Origin: Pyrocephalus nanus
Lineage: Eukaryota; Chordata; Aves; Passeriformes; Tyrannidae
DNA length: 64,000 nt
NCBI GenBank assembly: GCA_038380795.1
Contig: CM076260.1
Span: forward strand, 7,146,033 to 7,210,032
Direction: 5' to 3'
Part shown: one piece after another, positions 24,865 through 38,200 of the stretch
Layout: the number at the start of each line of letters is the position of its first letter
How positions within the stretch are numbered: the first letter of the stretch is position 1
Position numbers and translations under genes: made by a program
Notes under the pieces: model-generated
Seen by the model: the letters and a program-made list of their open reading frames with translations, nothing else
Told to the model about the DNA's origin: nothing
The model's database searches: none

Positions 24865-25205
24865 CTTCCAGTTCCTAAAGGAGCTACAAGAGAGCTGGAG
24901 AGGGACTTTTCGTAAGGGCATGGAGTGATAGAACAAGGGAGAACGGCCTGAAGCTGAAGGAGGGCAGGTTTACATTGGATAGTAGGAAGAAATTCTTTAC
25001 TGTGAGGGTAGTGAGGCACTGCAACAGGTTGCCCAGAGAAGCTGTGGATGCGTCATCCCTGGAAGTGTTCAAGGCCAGGTTGGATGGGGCTTTGAGCAAC
25101 CTGGTCTTGTGGAAAGTGTTCCTGTTCATGGTAGTTGCACTGGAACTGGATGGTCTTTAAGGCCCCTTCCAACCTGCACCATTCTGTGATTACATAATTC
25201 TATGA
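24865..25205 (+). mobile_element. CR1 LINE 3' fragment (well preserved)
   Basis: It follows the avian CR1 3' end from 'gttcctaaaggagctacaagagagctggagagggact' through 'ctgaagctgaaggagggcaggtttac', 'aggaagaaattctttactgtgagggtagtgaggcactg', 'gttgcccagagaagctgtggatg', 'gttcaaggccaggttggatggggctttgagcaacctgg' and 'tggtctttaaggccccttccaacc', to the tail 'attctgtgattacataattctatga'. It is 5'-truncated and noncoding. Confidence 0.95.
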
Positions 25206-27017
25206 ACAACAAAACACTGCCTCTCACATTTGCAGTTCTTACCCTTGTAGCTGCTCTGGGAAGTTGTGTTTAGGGCTTGTGGGGGAAGCTGCCTGATGGA
25301 TGGCTCAAAAATCGGAGTGGGGAGGTGAACCTGAGTGCCCACTCCTTGAGAGCAACAGCAGTTCGTGGGTGATGTGCTCCCAGAACACTGCAGTGTGAAG
25401 TAAGAGGGCTGTGCCCCTTGAAGCAGATGTCACCTCCCAGTCATTAAATTCTGCCCCAAGAAACATTTATTAGAGCTGCCAGTCCCTGGCTGAGTCCAAA
25501 CTGGTTGGGCTGCAGTTGCCTGGTCTGGCACAGAGTGAGACACTGATTTCTTAAAAGGCTTTTTAAGAAGGAAGAAAAAAAGAAAGAGTGAAATACACGG
25601 TAGGACTTCAGTCTCCTAAAATGTTCTTTTAAGCTTGATCACTGGAAGACAGTCTTGGTGTTTCTGGGTAACCTGATAGAAATCTAGATAAACAAACAGA
25701 TAAGAAAGTGATGCTATGGAGGACACAAGTCTCTGAAAGTATTTTCTACTTCATAGCATCTCCATCTCCATCTTAACCAGGGTGAGCAAAAGCCGGACAC
25801 TGGTGGCTCTCAGGCACTGGACAACAGTAAGGACTGTGACTGATATTAAAAGAATACAGAGCTAAGCATCCTCCATATATTCACTGGTACTTCAGTGATA
25901 ATAACCTGACATAAACATTGAAAAGAACTGAGGCAGCACAAGTGACATAAGAGAGCTGGGACTGGGAACAAATGTGCATTTTTCTCTCTCACTCTCCCAA
26001 GCAGAACTGGCCTCCTACAGATCACTCACAATCTGGTCCTAAGCCTGCTCAAACTGTTACAGTCTGGATATAATTCAGGCCAAACGCAAACATTTGTATT
26101 AGTGGGTTTCATGTTTCACCCTGAAAAATTAAACACGCTTAAATGGCCTCGGAAAGGTGGCAGTGATATTCAGCAAATGGCTTACTCCACTCTAATCCCC
26201 CATGCAGTCATTTGTAGGGCAACAGAGATTTACCATGATTAAGATATTTGCTAAGGATAATATCCCTTTTATTACTGCCTGGTTTCAGAGACACTGGCTT
26301 AAATATAACTCAGTAGAGAGAACCCAAGGAGGGAACAGCTGCAGGCTTTTCTAGACACGTTTTTAAAGGTCATTATATGACACTATTATAATGTAGCTTG
26401 GACAATTATGTGAAAAAATATAAATGTTTCTAATAGAAAAATGCGCTCTCTCAAACAGTAAAATGAATAAGAACACCCATTTTAATCATAAGATACATAC
26501 AATAATATTAACCTATGTGACATATAGTAAATACAATTACCCAGTGTCTTAAGAACATTTTCATTTTTGGTCCACAACAATTTTCTGAATGATCATGATT
26601 CAAAGCTCAAAACTAAATGTCAATTGCCTCAATCTCTTCAAGACCTTAGAGATAAAAGATCCTAAAAAGATTTTGTTAGATCACACTAACAAAGTGATGG
26701 AATGCATTAATGCCAGAGTTCTACCTTGCCTAAAATTATATTTTTGAGCAGAACCTGTGGGAAAAATTATGAAATTTTATTAATTAAAATATGCATACTC
26801 CACATAATCAGTGCATAATAGCTGACCCTATTTCCCAGATCAAAGAACTGGAAATACATGTAAAGTAAAATCTGTTTTCCTCACAAAATCCTAAAGGATT
26901 TCAATCTTAGAACTGAGGATCTGAGCAAAGAAAGTGATTTTGTAGGAAACAGAGATGGTTTTGCCCAATTCCTTCTTACATCAGGATTGTTTCCCATAGA
27001 AAACTTTCTTGTCTAGG

Positions 27018-27062
27018 TTATAACTATATATAAATAAATATTATAACTATATATAAATAAAT
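27018..27062. repeat. Tandem duplication of a 22-bp AT-rich unit
   Basis: The 22-bp unit ttataactatatataaataa(at) occurs perfectly at 27018-27039 and again at 27041-27062, one base apart. The identity of the two copies suggests a recent duplication. Confidence 0.93.
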
Positions 27063-27627
27063 TAATGAGACTGCATCCAAGATGCCACTTCAGAACTGAG
27101 CAAGACTGTGTTAGGCAATGTCTTCTCTGTAGCCCAATTTTTGCTTTGCTCACCTTCATCCCAGCTTTGTTACCTGTTCTGCTGCATGTCACCCAAAACA
27201 AAGAACATTTCTCTCCTCAAAACTCATAATTCTTCATTATATCCAGCCATTCCACCATCACCTAATTAATGGATAAATGACCATGGGTGTTGGTTAGTGC
27301 TGGTCTGTGAAAAAGGCAGAGGGACCACCCCCTTCCTCACTCAGCCACTCTGAGAAGCACAGTGGGCCAGGTGGCACAAGTGGAATATGCAGCCTTTTAG
27401 TCATAAGTTAAAATTCAACAAACTTTTACAGACACCAGAAACCATCCACAAATAACAAAGATGATGGTAACACATGTGGTGAGATTTTGGTAATTTCAGC
27501 ACATGCCTAGGGAGAATACTTAGAGTGCAAAGTCACCACATAGCTATTTTTTATGTCAGCCTTAAGAGAAAAGCCAAAACAAGGCTTAACCACAGAAATA
27601 CAAACTCTTTACTACAGGTGTAGTCAC

Positions 27628-27815
27628 TCCAGACCACAATTCACAGAGTTACAGGGGACAGAAAGCACCTCTGGAGAATGTTTGGGCCAACCCCCACATT
27701 CATACCAGAGTCAGCTAGAGCAGCAGGCAGCTGATCTCCATGTCCATTCAGGTTTTTAACACCTCCAAGGATTGAGACTCCACAATGTTCTTGGACAAAT
27801 TGTTCCAGAGATGCT
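27628..27815 (-). mobile_element. CR1 LINE fragment, antisense
   Basis: The + strand shows '...acagagttacaggggacagaaagcacctctggagaatgtttgggccaaccccc', 'agctagagcagcaggcagctgatc', 'caggtttttaacacctccaaggattgagactccacaatgttcttggacaaattgttccag'. This is the reverse complement of the CR1 region upstream of the tail. Moderately diverged. Confidence 0.82.
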
Positions 27816-28407
27816 GTTAATCATGGGAGAGATTAGTGTAGTGAGTACCTGTTACTATCTCTTCTGCAGGAACTAGGAAGATGAGTCTCCAAGAAAAGAA
27901 ACCTAATAAACACCAGGACAGACACCTCTGAGCAGCATCCTTGAACATGAGTGCTGTGCACAGGACTGTACGTGAACAGTTCTTCTTGGAAATACCCATC
28001 CAGTGCCCTTTTTTGTCACCTGTGAGTATTGCTTTGTTTCTTTTTTCTTCCCCTATAATCAGCTAATTCCCAGGGCCTTCTGAAGATATACAGAATATTT
28101 TTGAGTGCATGTAGATCTAAGTCTATCCTCCCAAAATTAAAAAGAGGAAGTACATCAAAGCAGAGAAAGCAATGGTGCCTTGGACAGCATTCACTGACTA
28201 CTACACTACTCTGTTAAAAAGGTAATTGCATTAAAAGGATATTTTCCAGTCAGTGCACCCCTTTGAACTTTTTCTTCATGCTTCTATTCCCGTGTTACTT
28301 ATTTATTTACTTTTCATTTCAAGAAAGCATTTGTTATATTAGTATTGCATCCTCTTTTGCACTTCAGAAGATATAATCGGATTCTTGCTTCCAAATCCCC
28401 AAATAAT

Positions 28408-28735
28408 AATCATAGATTTATAGAATCCTAAAATGGTTTGGGTTGGAAGGGACCTCAAAAATTATCTCATTCCAACCCCCCTGGTGTGGTCAGGGACACC
28501 TTCCACTAGACCAGGTTGGTGAAAGCCCTGTCCAGCCTGGCCTTGGACACTTCCAGGGATGGAACATCTATAACCTGACTGGGCAACTTGTTATAGTGCC
28601 TCACCACCCTCACTATAAGGAATTTCTTCCTAATATCTAATTTCTTTGTAATATCTAATCTAAATCTACCCTCTTTCAGTTTTAAGCCACTGCCTCTTGT
28701 CCTATCACGGGACAAGTCAACACAGGTCAGAAATT
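28408..28735 (-). mobile_element. CR1 LINE 3' fragment, antisense (well preserved)
   Basis: Starting with the reversed tail 'aatcatagatttatagaatcctaaaatggtttgggttggaagggacctc', it continues with 'cagggacaccttccactagaccaggttg', 'cagcctggccttggacacttccagggatgg', 'gcctcaccaccctcactataaggaatttcttcctaatatctaatctaaatctaccctc' and 'actgcctcttgtcctatcac'. It is an antisense CR1 3' end. Confidence 0.95.
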
Positions 28736-30829
28736 TTCCCCAGTGACAAATACCTGCTATTTAGACCAGTGCACATTGCTATGGCTTCTTGCTTTTTGTT
28801 TTTTCCAATTTCACTTAAACACGCACCCCCTCTTCTGAGTTCCAGAGCTTCCTTTTTATCCATGTGAACCTGCTACTAATGAGAACCTTTCTTCCACATC
28901 AGGATTTGAATAAATCCATATCAATCCAATCAGCATTCCCTTAGGCAGGATTGGGTGGAGGAATCCTTTCCAGGACAAAAAAGGTCTCCAGAGTCCTCAA
29001 GTACAGCCCTTCCTTTCACTCCCCCACAAGCATTTAACTGTGGCTACCTTGTCATTCCCTTGTTTCAAGGGGATGTGAAAAGGATTGTCCCTTTAATTTG
29101 GAGCATAAAGAAGTGAGAGTGTTATAAATTCATACATTTGCAAGGAAATATCTTTTAACCTTATTTCAGTTCAATTTTCCCTTCAGAAACTTTTTGTGAA
29201 GATGCTCTAATTTAACTTTTAAATTGAGGTTTGCTGCCCTCGATGGCATGGCGTGCACCGCTCACTTCTGCAGGAGCAAATCTGAAACTCTGAAAGATAC
29301 AACTCAAATGACAGTCCAGAGTTATATCAAATAGGCAGCTTGCCAACTTGAGAAGTACCCTGAAAACTCAAGAGTGCCAAGTTTTGGAGGTCTGAAACCC
29401 TTTCGACAAGTAAGAAGATTGTTCTTTGCCAGCGACCTTGTCAGATTCCTTTAAAATTACACTCCTGATGCCCTCATCCAATTTGCAGTGTTTAAAAGGC
29501 TCCTCTCCCCACTGTCACTTTCATTAGTTTGCAGTAGTTGTCCTTTTATATTCTTCTGTGCAAAGGCTGGCAGTGTTGCAAATTAACTGCTACATTTCAT
29601 TTCCAAAGTAGAGTTCAGATGCACCTAGCTGCACTCTCCTGTTGGACAGAGGTGCACGGTTAACTAAGGAGGAAAAAGGGAACAATATCAAAATATGTGC
29701 GCTAAACTGTGAGATGAGAGTTAAACAAAACACCTCAAAGCCCCAGACAAATTTAATTCTCATCCTACTTCTTCTATTAAATAAATTGGGCTGATTTTCT
29801 GAAGCATCTGTGACTTACTGTTGTTCTGCTGCCTGAGCCTCTGCCTCACCTTTTACTAGTCCTGCTTCCTCAGAACCTGCTGGCTAAAGTTCAGTGAAAT
29901 TTAGCAGAAGCACTGAGATGAAAAATATAGTTGTTTTTTAAGAACTGGTAGCCAGTTTCAGAAGAGAGCTAAATTAGTGCCAAAGCTGGTTGTAATCATT
30001 GCACTGTCCCACCAGTTAACCTGCATGGCTGTACTACCTGGTCAGTTAGTACTGGACATAAATCTGGACTAGCTACACCATAGGAGGCAACAGAGCAAGC
30101 ATGGCCAAAACTTAAAGACGGGAGGGATGCACTAGAAGTTACTTAAATATATAAGGAAAAAGACTTAATTAGTACCTCTATTCACAGCACTTTTGTTCTG
30201 CTGTTCCAGTGATGGTATAAATTAAGAGTAATACTGCTTAAAGTTATTATTAAACTAGCTGAAAGGGAAAATTCAATCTTATATCATTAAAACATTCTTC
30301 TCCAAATGTTATAATAATGGTGATAATAATTCTGTCTCAGGAACATTAAAAGAATACCTGATTGATATTTTTACATATAATCCATTGGCTTGCCTAGAAC
30401 ACACGATATGTGAAAATGAGGCCTACTAAATTAAAAGCTAATTCACTACAGTCCTAAATAATTAAACACACAGTATTCCCTCAATGGTTTTGCCTGAGAA
30501 AAAAAAAATATAGCTGGGAGAAGTACAGTAACCAAATCCCCAAAATTCATCACAGATGCTTTAGAAGTCCCAGCTCCCAGAGACACAATTAGGTGACAAC
30601 CTCCAGTGTCTTTTAAGTAGTCAGAAAAATAACTGTGTAAGTGAGAAAAGCTTGATGCACAACTAGTATGATGAAGAGCTGGAAATATCAGGAGATACCT
30701 GTTTTAAAAAATGTATAGTTCATTTGAAAACCAAATGTCAGATTGATATTGAAAAAAATATTGAAGAAATGCACAGTATTGGAAAAGTTTATTTCCATGC
30801 CTCTACCCCAGAGAAGATTCACTCCCCTC

Positions 30830-30865
30830 TGTTTTTTTGGGGTTTTTTGTTTGTTTTTTTTTTAA
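30830..30865. repeat. T-rich low-complexity stretch
   Basis: A run of T with G interruptions (tttttttggggttttttgtttgttttttttttaaag). It is intronic low-complexity sequence. Confidence 0.85.
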
Positions 30866-31879
30866 AGACATTTATTTGAGGAGAGCAATTGATCTATATT
30901 TTCTGTCTTGAATAAGCCCATCTACAGGACCCCTGCAGAAGCACTGAATAAGTTTACTTCTCCATTCTGTGAGTCCTACACTCATGGTCTAAACTGTGGA
31001 GTCAATATAACAGGTCCAACCTTTCACAAAAGTCAACCTTATCTCAGTTTATAACCATATTGTTTCTGGGATATGCTTTTCCTGTCACAGTCCTTCACCA
31101 GTACACCAGAAAATTTCGAAATCTATTGTTCAGCACTTGCAAACCTCTACCACGTAGGAATGTGTTGATAATTAGGTTTATGGGTTTCATTTTTAAAACC
31201 TTGGTTTCTTGGTGTTCTGATTAATTGCTCCAAGGACACCTCTTGCTCTTCTGAGGAGAAAACTCTCAGATCACTTTGCCTCTGCCAGCAGCCAAAGTAA
31301 TTTCTAACACCTGAAGCACCAGCCACCACACAGCCTCCATCATCAGCACAGGAAGGTGTCACAGGTGCCCAGAGCACCTAAGGATGGGCTGGATTTCCTG
31401 AAGTACATGAGGGTAAAGGCTCCCAGCTCCTTCTGGCAAAACTATTGACTCACCTACTCCAGCACTGAAAGAGTATATTCTATCCCTTTCTTGTCCTTTC
31501 CTAAAAATTCGTGTCATTAAAAAAAAAGGGTCTTTTTATCCTTGGGGTTTTTTCCAGAATCCCACAGAAAACTTAAGTGCCATTGGACAAAGGGGATCTG
31601 TAAAAGTCGCAGCTCTAGAATTTATGTCATTTAGGCAGATTTCAGAATTTGTCTTTCTTAGTGGTTCACATCTGGATACTGGAGACCTGACCCAGCAAAG
31701 CAAATCCTTACACCTTCGTAGTAGGAAGCACCATGGTCTGCACTGGCTCCGTGTTATGTCAAGCACAGCTGACTGATTAGATTTGAAAGAAAAAATGGTG
31801 AGGTTTAAATTTTTTTTTTTAGTATTTTTTTTTAAACTCTCCCAGGTTAGTAGTAGTTTCCTTCTCCATGTGGGTAGGA

Positions 31880-31991
31880 AATAATGATGGTAATAATAGT
31901 AGTATAATATAATTACATTATTATGCTATAATAATATTTTATTAATTGCATTAGTTAATATATTAATATTATAATCATATTCATAATTAAA
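31880..31991. repeat. AT-rich low-complexity block (ATA/AAT-based)
   Basis: About 110 bp is made almost only of A and T, with overlapping TAATA, ATTAT and ATAAT words and several short self-complementary segments. It looks like degenerate microsatellite sequence. Confidence 0.8.
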
Positions 31992-33837
31992 CGGACAATA
32001 ATCTTTGCCTACAGTGGAATCACATGTTCCTCTTAATCCTGCTCCTGACAGTCAAATGATTTGTGTGCTACAAAGATAGGGCTATTTGACAGCTCCTGAA
32101 AACCTCTGTGCATCAACGGCTTAAAACAATATTAATTGTTGGCATTAAGGCTTCTCTGACCCCGATTGTGGGCTGATGGATCTGTAATTTATAACATTCC
32201 TTTATTTACACCTTTTCATCACCACAGCAGCTGCTGCTGGAGGTTTTATTGCCCTTATAAATTTCCACTCCCTGCACCACCTAAACAGTTTTGAAATAAT
32301 TCAGATAAGCAAGAGTGAGCTGATGAATGCAGGAGGTAAAAGGCTTGTTCTGTTGCCTCGGTGGCTGGACCAGAAGGATGTGCCCATTAAACATCCCTGA
32401 CTCCATCGTGCTGCCTTGGAAAGCCTGGCCCACCAAAAAGCAATGCAGCAAACAATACAGTGAACTTCTCTTGCCACCAATAAACCTGTCTGATGAGGGA
32501 GATTAATGCTTTTCTGAAAGGGTTGATGACTACTGAATTACCAGTCTATCCTAGCACTAAAATCAATCACCAGTTAAAGGAACCAGGAATACATTTAGGT
32601 CCCTCTTTTGCTCCTGTTTGAAATTTCTACAAAACCTCTGTTCTTTCTAAGCCCTCTGCTCTGGTTCACAATGCTTTGCAAATTCTGTCTAGGGAATGAA
32701 AGCTCTGAGGATGGGTGATGAGATGAGGATTTTCATGCCATATTTACTGAATTTAATAGAAAAGTTACAATCCTCAGCCCAGCAAAGTCAACAGCAAAGC
32801 TCACACAAGATTCAATACTGAAGGAATGGGTTGTAGGGAAATTAAGAGGTGAACAAGAGGCATTCACTGCAAGTCTATGTGGTCCTTCAAAAAGACCCTT
32901 TCCTTACTTTTCAGCCAATTCAACTGAAATCTGACAAGCAGACCGGACCAATTCACTAAGAGACATGGAATCAGAACACAGACTATGACTCCTCACAGTA
33001 CTTTGATAGATGGAAAAGCTCTGGCAGCAGTAATGGTATTCTGCCTTCACACAGGCTCTGAAGTACCCCTGCCAAAAAAAACTGATCATCCTCACTGAAT
33101 GGAAGACACTCCTGGGGCATAGTATGGCAGCTCTATCACTGTATGAGAGAGAGCATAAAATTTAAGGACAACATTTTCATCAGAAGGTGATCTGATTGGA
33201 ATTAATTCCTAATTGACTTTTTAAATTCAGTTGCTTTCTAATTAAAATTGCCTGGGGCTGTTACCTGAGTAATATTCTGGCAAGGGCATTAGGATGAGCA
33301 TTCCTATGTTTGGAAAAAAGTCACGGACTTTTCAGGAGAATTAACTGGGTCTCTTAGATTCTAATGAAATCTGTAGCAAAGAGAATGAAAGCCTGTTCTC
33401 TTAAAACACGTGTCCAGGTTGATTCTCAGCCTGAAAGTTCTCCCATAAACCAAAGCTACAGGTTCCAAACTAAAACCAAGTGAACTCTCTCATCCCCTTT
33501 CCTCCTCCTCCTCCTATCCCCTCGCAAACTTTTGGCACTTCACCCTTTGCCAACAAACCCAAGTTTCTTTCCCAGACACATTTCTCAGAGCCTTGATGTG
33601 CCTTTCCCAAATATGTTTTTATATTGTTATAGAGGGATTTGAGCTGTAATTGGAGCCCAGGTCACAATCCAGGTTTTCTGAAACTTCAAAGACTTTAGGC
33701 TTACATTTGTGAATAGAAGAGGGAGAAGCAAAGTTTGAATTTACACTTTTTTACATCTCTGGGATGATTAATACAGGCAGGCTTCGTGCCCACCATCTTC
33801 TAATTATCACATCCAGCTGCTTCACACAGCATTTTAA

Positions 33838-33876
33838 AATTAAATAAAAATAATAATAATTAAAATAAAAAAAAAA
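33838..33876. repeat. A-rich AAT/AAAAT simple repeat
   Basis: The sequence aattaaataaaaataataataattaaaataaaaaaaaaa is a short simple repeat. Confidence 0.85.
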
Positions 33877-35277
33877 GTTGGATGGACGTTACCCCTCCAA
33901 GAGTCCTTGAAGTCATAAGCTAAAGGATTAATTGCCCAACAGAAAAAAAGGAAAATTTCACTATAGAATTATAGGAAGCTACAGCTCAGGTTCTTCAGAG
34001 CTGAGGAGGGGACAGTGCATCCAGAGCAGCAGGACAGCATGGCAGTGGCAAAAAAGGAGACAAGAGAAGGGCACTATGTGGGGGACTTATGGAATAAACC
34101 AAATAAATAGAGTAGGAGCCTTCTCCTCTCAACAGCTTTGCCAGCAAATGGCCACACAGACAACACATCTCATCCTAAGTATTCCCTTTGTGGAGAGGGA
34201 CAAACACTTATTGCTCCATTTTGTTCAGGAACATTGGCACTTTAGAAACAGCAAAGCCAAAAAAAATAACCAAACAACCAAAAAGCCACTACAAGTAAGG
34301 AGCTGCTGTGCAGGGGCAGAGGGATCCCTGCTGGTACAATAGCCCAGAGCTCCAACCAGCCCAGTAAAACCAGCTGCAATGGTATTGCTGGGATGCAGAG
34401 AGGTGAAAGTTATTTCTTCAGCATGACTTGGGCAGCCCCACAGATCCTGTTGCCAGCCAGGATTAGATCACACATCCCCTCCAGAAAGTCTGGCACAGAG
34501 AGCAAATATTTCCTAGCTTACAATAACACACGATCTTACACAGTTCTCTGTCTCTGAAGTGAGGGGGATGAACAAACACTGAATTGTTCGAATAATATTG
34601 GTGAATACAGATTTCAGTTAGAGGGAATTCATGTTAGACCAATTAAATAGTATGTCAATTCACTCTAATTATCTGGTTCTGTAGCCTACCCAGTAATTAC
34701 ACTTAATGGGTCTAAATCAAATCAGCATGTTACCTGAGAAATAATTGGATTTATGTGCAATTTTTTAATGATTCTGAAAGATGCCCTAGAGACTGAAATC
34801 CTCTGTGTGTTCAGGGCTTGATCCTGGGCTTCTGTGTGCTTTGGGTGATGACCTCAGGCTACACTGGCCCCGATAAATTAAATGTGCCTGTTCCCTGGCA
34901 CTGAGGCCCAGTGGCATGGCACCACCATTCTCACCAATTTTTCAGCCTCTAAAACAGTGTGGCCACATCCAGACTTCCCACTGGAAACAGATCCTGCCAG
35001 TGCCAAATGTAGTGCAGAATACATCTACACCAGCAGAGAACAACTTCAGGTTTGAGTGCTACATCAACACATCCTCACCTTGACCTGGAGGATCCTCCTG
35101 GGGGCTCACTGCTGAGTCTGTCGATAGCAGGATGGTTTGCAGAGACACCTCCAAGTTTAGAACCACAAGCCATATCTGTGCTCTGCTGAGACCTGTACTG
35201 TGCCCTTGAGCATATTCCCAAAGGCTGGTGAATATTAGAAACTAAAGCTATACATGCTATAGAAAAAATAAAATAAA

Positions 35278-35378
35278 ATAAATCGTAGAACCATTAAGGT
35301 TGGAAAAGTCCAAGGTCATCAAGTCCAACCTTTGGCCAAAGACCATCATGTCAACTAAAAATAAAATCTAAGCCTCTA
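35278..35378 (-). mobile_element. CR1-type 3' fragment, antisense
   Basis: 'aatcgtagaaccattaaggttggaaaagtccaaggtcatcaagtccaacctttggcc' is the reversed 3' end of a CR1 subfamily different from the one at 24.9 kb. An AAAAT run directly precedes it. The right edge is approximate. Confidence 0.82.
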
Positions 35379-37689
35379 TATGCTTTCAATGGACATTGGC
35401 CCTCAACTCACATAGCAGCTATAAATAAACCTCACTTGCCCCAAACTGAGACAGAATAGAGCATTTTAAGGATAATTTCTGATCTTCTTAAACATCCTAT
35501 ACCATAAAAGTACACACAGACATAGTGTGTTTATTTATTTACAGGCACAGAGAATACTCAGGAGTGCCAAACTCCCGGCATCTAAAAGCAGTTCCATGCA
35601 CATATCTGGACCATGTACATGCAAGATGAGTGTCCATCAGGTCCCAGATCCATCTGTTGGATCAGAGGGGACCATGATTAGCATAAGTCTTCCTAAAAAA
35701 CACAAAAGGTATTGAATTTCTCACTGTTTCCAGTTAAGTACGCGCTTCTCTGAACTATTTCTGTAATTTCTAGAGGTGAACTACAACACCTCCACATGAG
35801 TTTTCCCTGCTTCCTGCAAAAGCAGTCTCAGAGGGGTTAGTGCAGTAGAGATCCCCCATTGCCCTGCTCCCCAGAGCCCCACCATTTGAAAAATCTGGGT
35901 CTTTCAGTTTCAGCATGATTTGCTGTCCTCCATCTCCTTGAAATTCTGCCCAGGAGAAACCAAAATAGCACCTTGCCTTGTGCATGAACCCCACACAGCC
36001 AGTGAGCATCGAAACCACTAGATTTCAAATGCAATGTAATGTCAGAGAGACATAACTGCAGTGACAGTGGCTGGAGGGGATGACTGCACCAGCTCGTTAT
36101 TCTTCAGCAAAGGTACAAGTAAATGCCACTAACTTCACTTTTGTTTTCTTTCAAGGAAGTCTTTCTTTTTAGATAACTAGCTCTGTTCAGGGGCCTTTTG
36201 AGGCTCCAGCATGACTGGCAGTAGAAGGGCCTGGGCATCCTTATTTTATGTTAAAGGTGTTCTGTCCAAACTCTGCAGGCTACTTCCCAAAGTACTTCTA
36301 GGACCTGTATGCAAGAAAACACATTCATTCTACCTAGACAGATGCTTAACCAAAACACTATTTCAGTAGCATGGTCATAACAGGCTTCCTCAATAAGCAA
36401 TAGAAACAGATACCCCAAGAGGACAATGAAGACCTTAAATTGCTTCCTATTAAAGTACTTCTGTCATGGCTGTTGTTGAGAAGGACAAATTCAGAAACAG
36501 AACTCAAACACTGCATTTGTCGTCTGACAAAATTCTGGATCAAAACCTGTGCCAGGCAGTGACTTCTCAACAAGGACTCTGGTGCTCTTTGGTTACAATT
36601 GTGTGTGCTCAGACTTTATGGAGCAGGTCAACACTTCATATGACCAAGTTTTGGGCATCAGCTCTTAAGCATGTATTCATTTAAAACTCACAAGCAATAC
36701 TGAAATAGCCAATAACCCAAAAAGCCCATAAAAAATTCTCATGTGTTTTGCATTCTATGGATCCATCATTCCTCTGTCTCTTCACTAACCTTCTCCCTGT
36801 AGAAAGACGGAAAGACTTGAACTACCAAAAGCACTAGATTCTGTTTGTGAGACTTAAAATTAACATTTTGAATCATTAAGGAAAGGCAGCCCATGTCCTG
36901 GTATCTTTGTGCAAAGCAAATCCTCACTTACTTCAAACATTGTTATTAAACCAGTGGGTTCTGATTAAAAGTTTGCCCAGTCACTAAGAGAAAATAATTT
37001 CTGTCAGGTTACCCTGTTTCACCCTGAAAAATTGGAGCTGCCTGAAAAATGTCTTGGGGAGATGTTTTCAAACAGCTTCCCCTGCTCTCTTTCAGGAAAA
37101 TCACCTACTCCGCACACACACAAACTCCTTCTTTTCTAGTATGTCTGTAATTAGCAAAGAATGCCAAGCCATAAATATGTATGCACAGATGGGTCCTGAA
37201 ATACCTTCAGAAGTTCAGCACAGCCCTCAGTAGTCAGATTTTTCAGGCGAGCTTTGATGCAAAACCTGCAGGTTCAGGAGGACTTGCCAGAACACCCTGT
37301 TAATCGCCCCTCTCGTGGAGGTGCATTTCTCACCCAACAAGGGATGTTACAATCACTCGCAAAAAAAATCCCACAACACATGCAGGTGCTTCATTACCTA
37401 CTTTTGATTTGAATTCCTCACAGATCTTGCCAGATCCTTTCACTGCATTAGTACAGGTCTCTGCCTGCTGGGGCAAAAAGCGTTCTTCTGTGCAGTTGCT
37501 GACAGTCTGATTGTTTCTTGTTTTGTTTCAAATCTTTTCTGAAGTCAGATGTTTTTCTTCCCTGTTCAAACTTTTCTTTCTTGTTTCTTCCCCAAAATTT
37601 TTGCTGATGTGATGCTGGAACCATATTAGTTATGACATCTAAAAAGTTTGCAATTAGGCTGATCTGAAATGCCTTGTGCAGACTTTAGT

Positions 37690-38200
37690 TCACAGAATAT
37701 AAAGGTTGGAAAGGTCCAGCCATTAACCCAGTACTGCCAAGTTCACCACTAAACCATGTCTCCAAGCATCAAATCTACACCTTTTTTGAACAAGACCAAG
37801 GACAGTGATTCCACCACTTCCCTAGGAAGGGTGGAATAGAGCAGCCAGTTCGTTCCAATGGTTGACCACCATTCAGTGAAGAAATTTTTCTTCATATCCA
37901 AGTTAAACCTCCCCTCGCACAGCTTGAGGCCATTTCCTCTTTTCCTGTTGTTTATTACTTGGAAGAAGAGATTGAGCTCCACCTGGCTACAGCCTCCTTT
38001 CAGGTAGTTATAGAGGTGATAAGGTTCCCCCCGAGCTTCCTCTTCTCCAGGCTAAACACCCCCAGCTGCCTCAGATGCTCCTCATAAGATTTGTACTCAA
38101 ATAGAAACAGATCCCATTCTCCAGCTGACATCAGATGGCACAGTTTTTCCTCCATCAAACCTGATCCATCTCCAAACTAATGTGTCTGCTTCCAAAGCAC
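37690..38200 (-). mobile_element. CR1 LINE fragment, antisense, about 0.5 kb
   Basis: The + strand runs from the reversed tail ('cacagaatataaaggttggaaaggtcc') through 'cactaaaccatgtctccaagcatcaaatctacaccttttttgaac', 'agtgattccaccacttccctaggaag', 'cagtgaagaaatttttcttcatatccaagttaaacctccc', 'cttgaggccatttcctctt' and 'cttcctcttctccaggctaaacacccccagctgcctcagatgctcctcataag'. This is one of the longest CR1 pieces here and belongs to the same subfamily type as the piece at 35.3 kb. Confidence 0.93.

Noticed and set aside
24975..25160. Open frame translating to a 'FKARLDGALSNLVLW'-type peptide, seen again in several places
   Set aside because: It is the translated CR1 3' untranslated region, repeated in other CR1 pieces, not a protein family.
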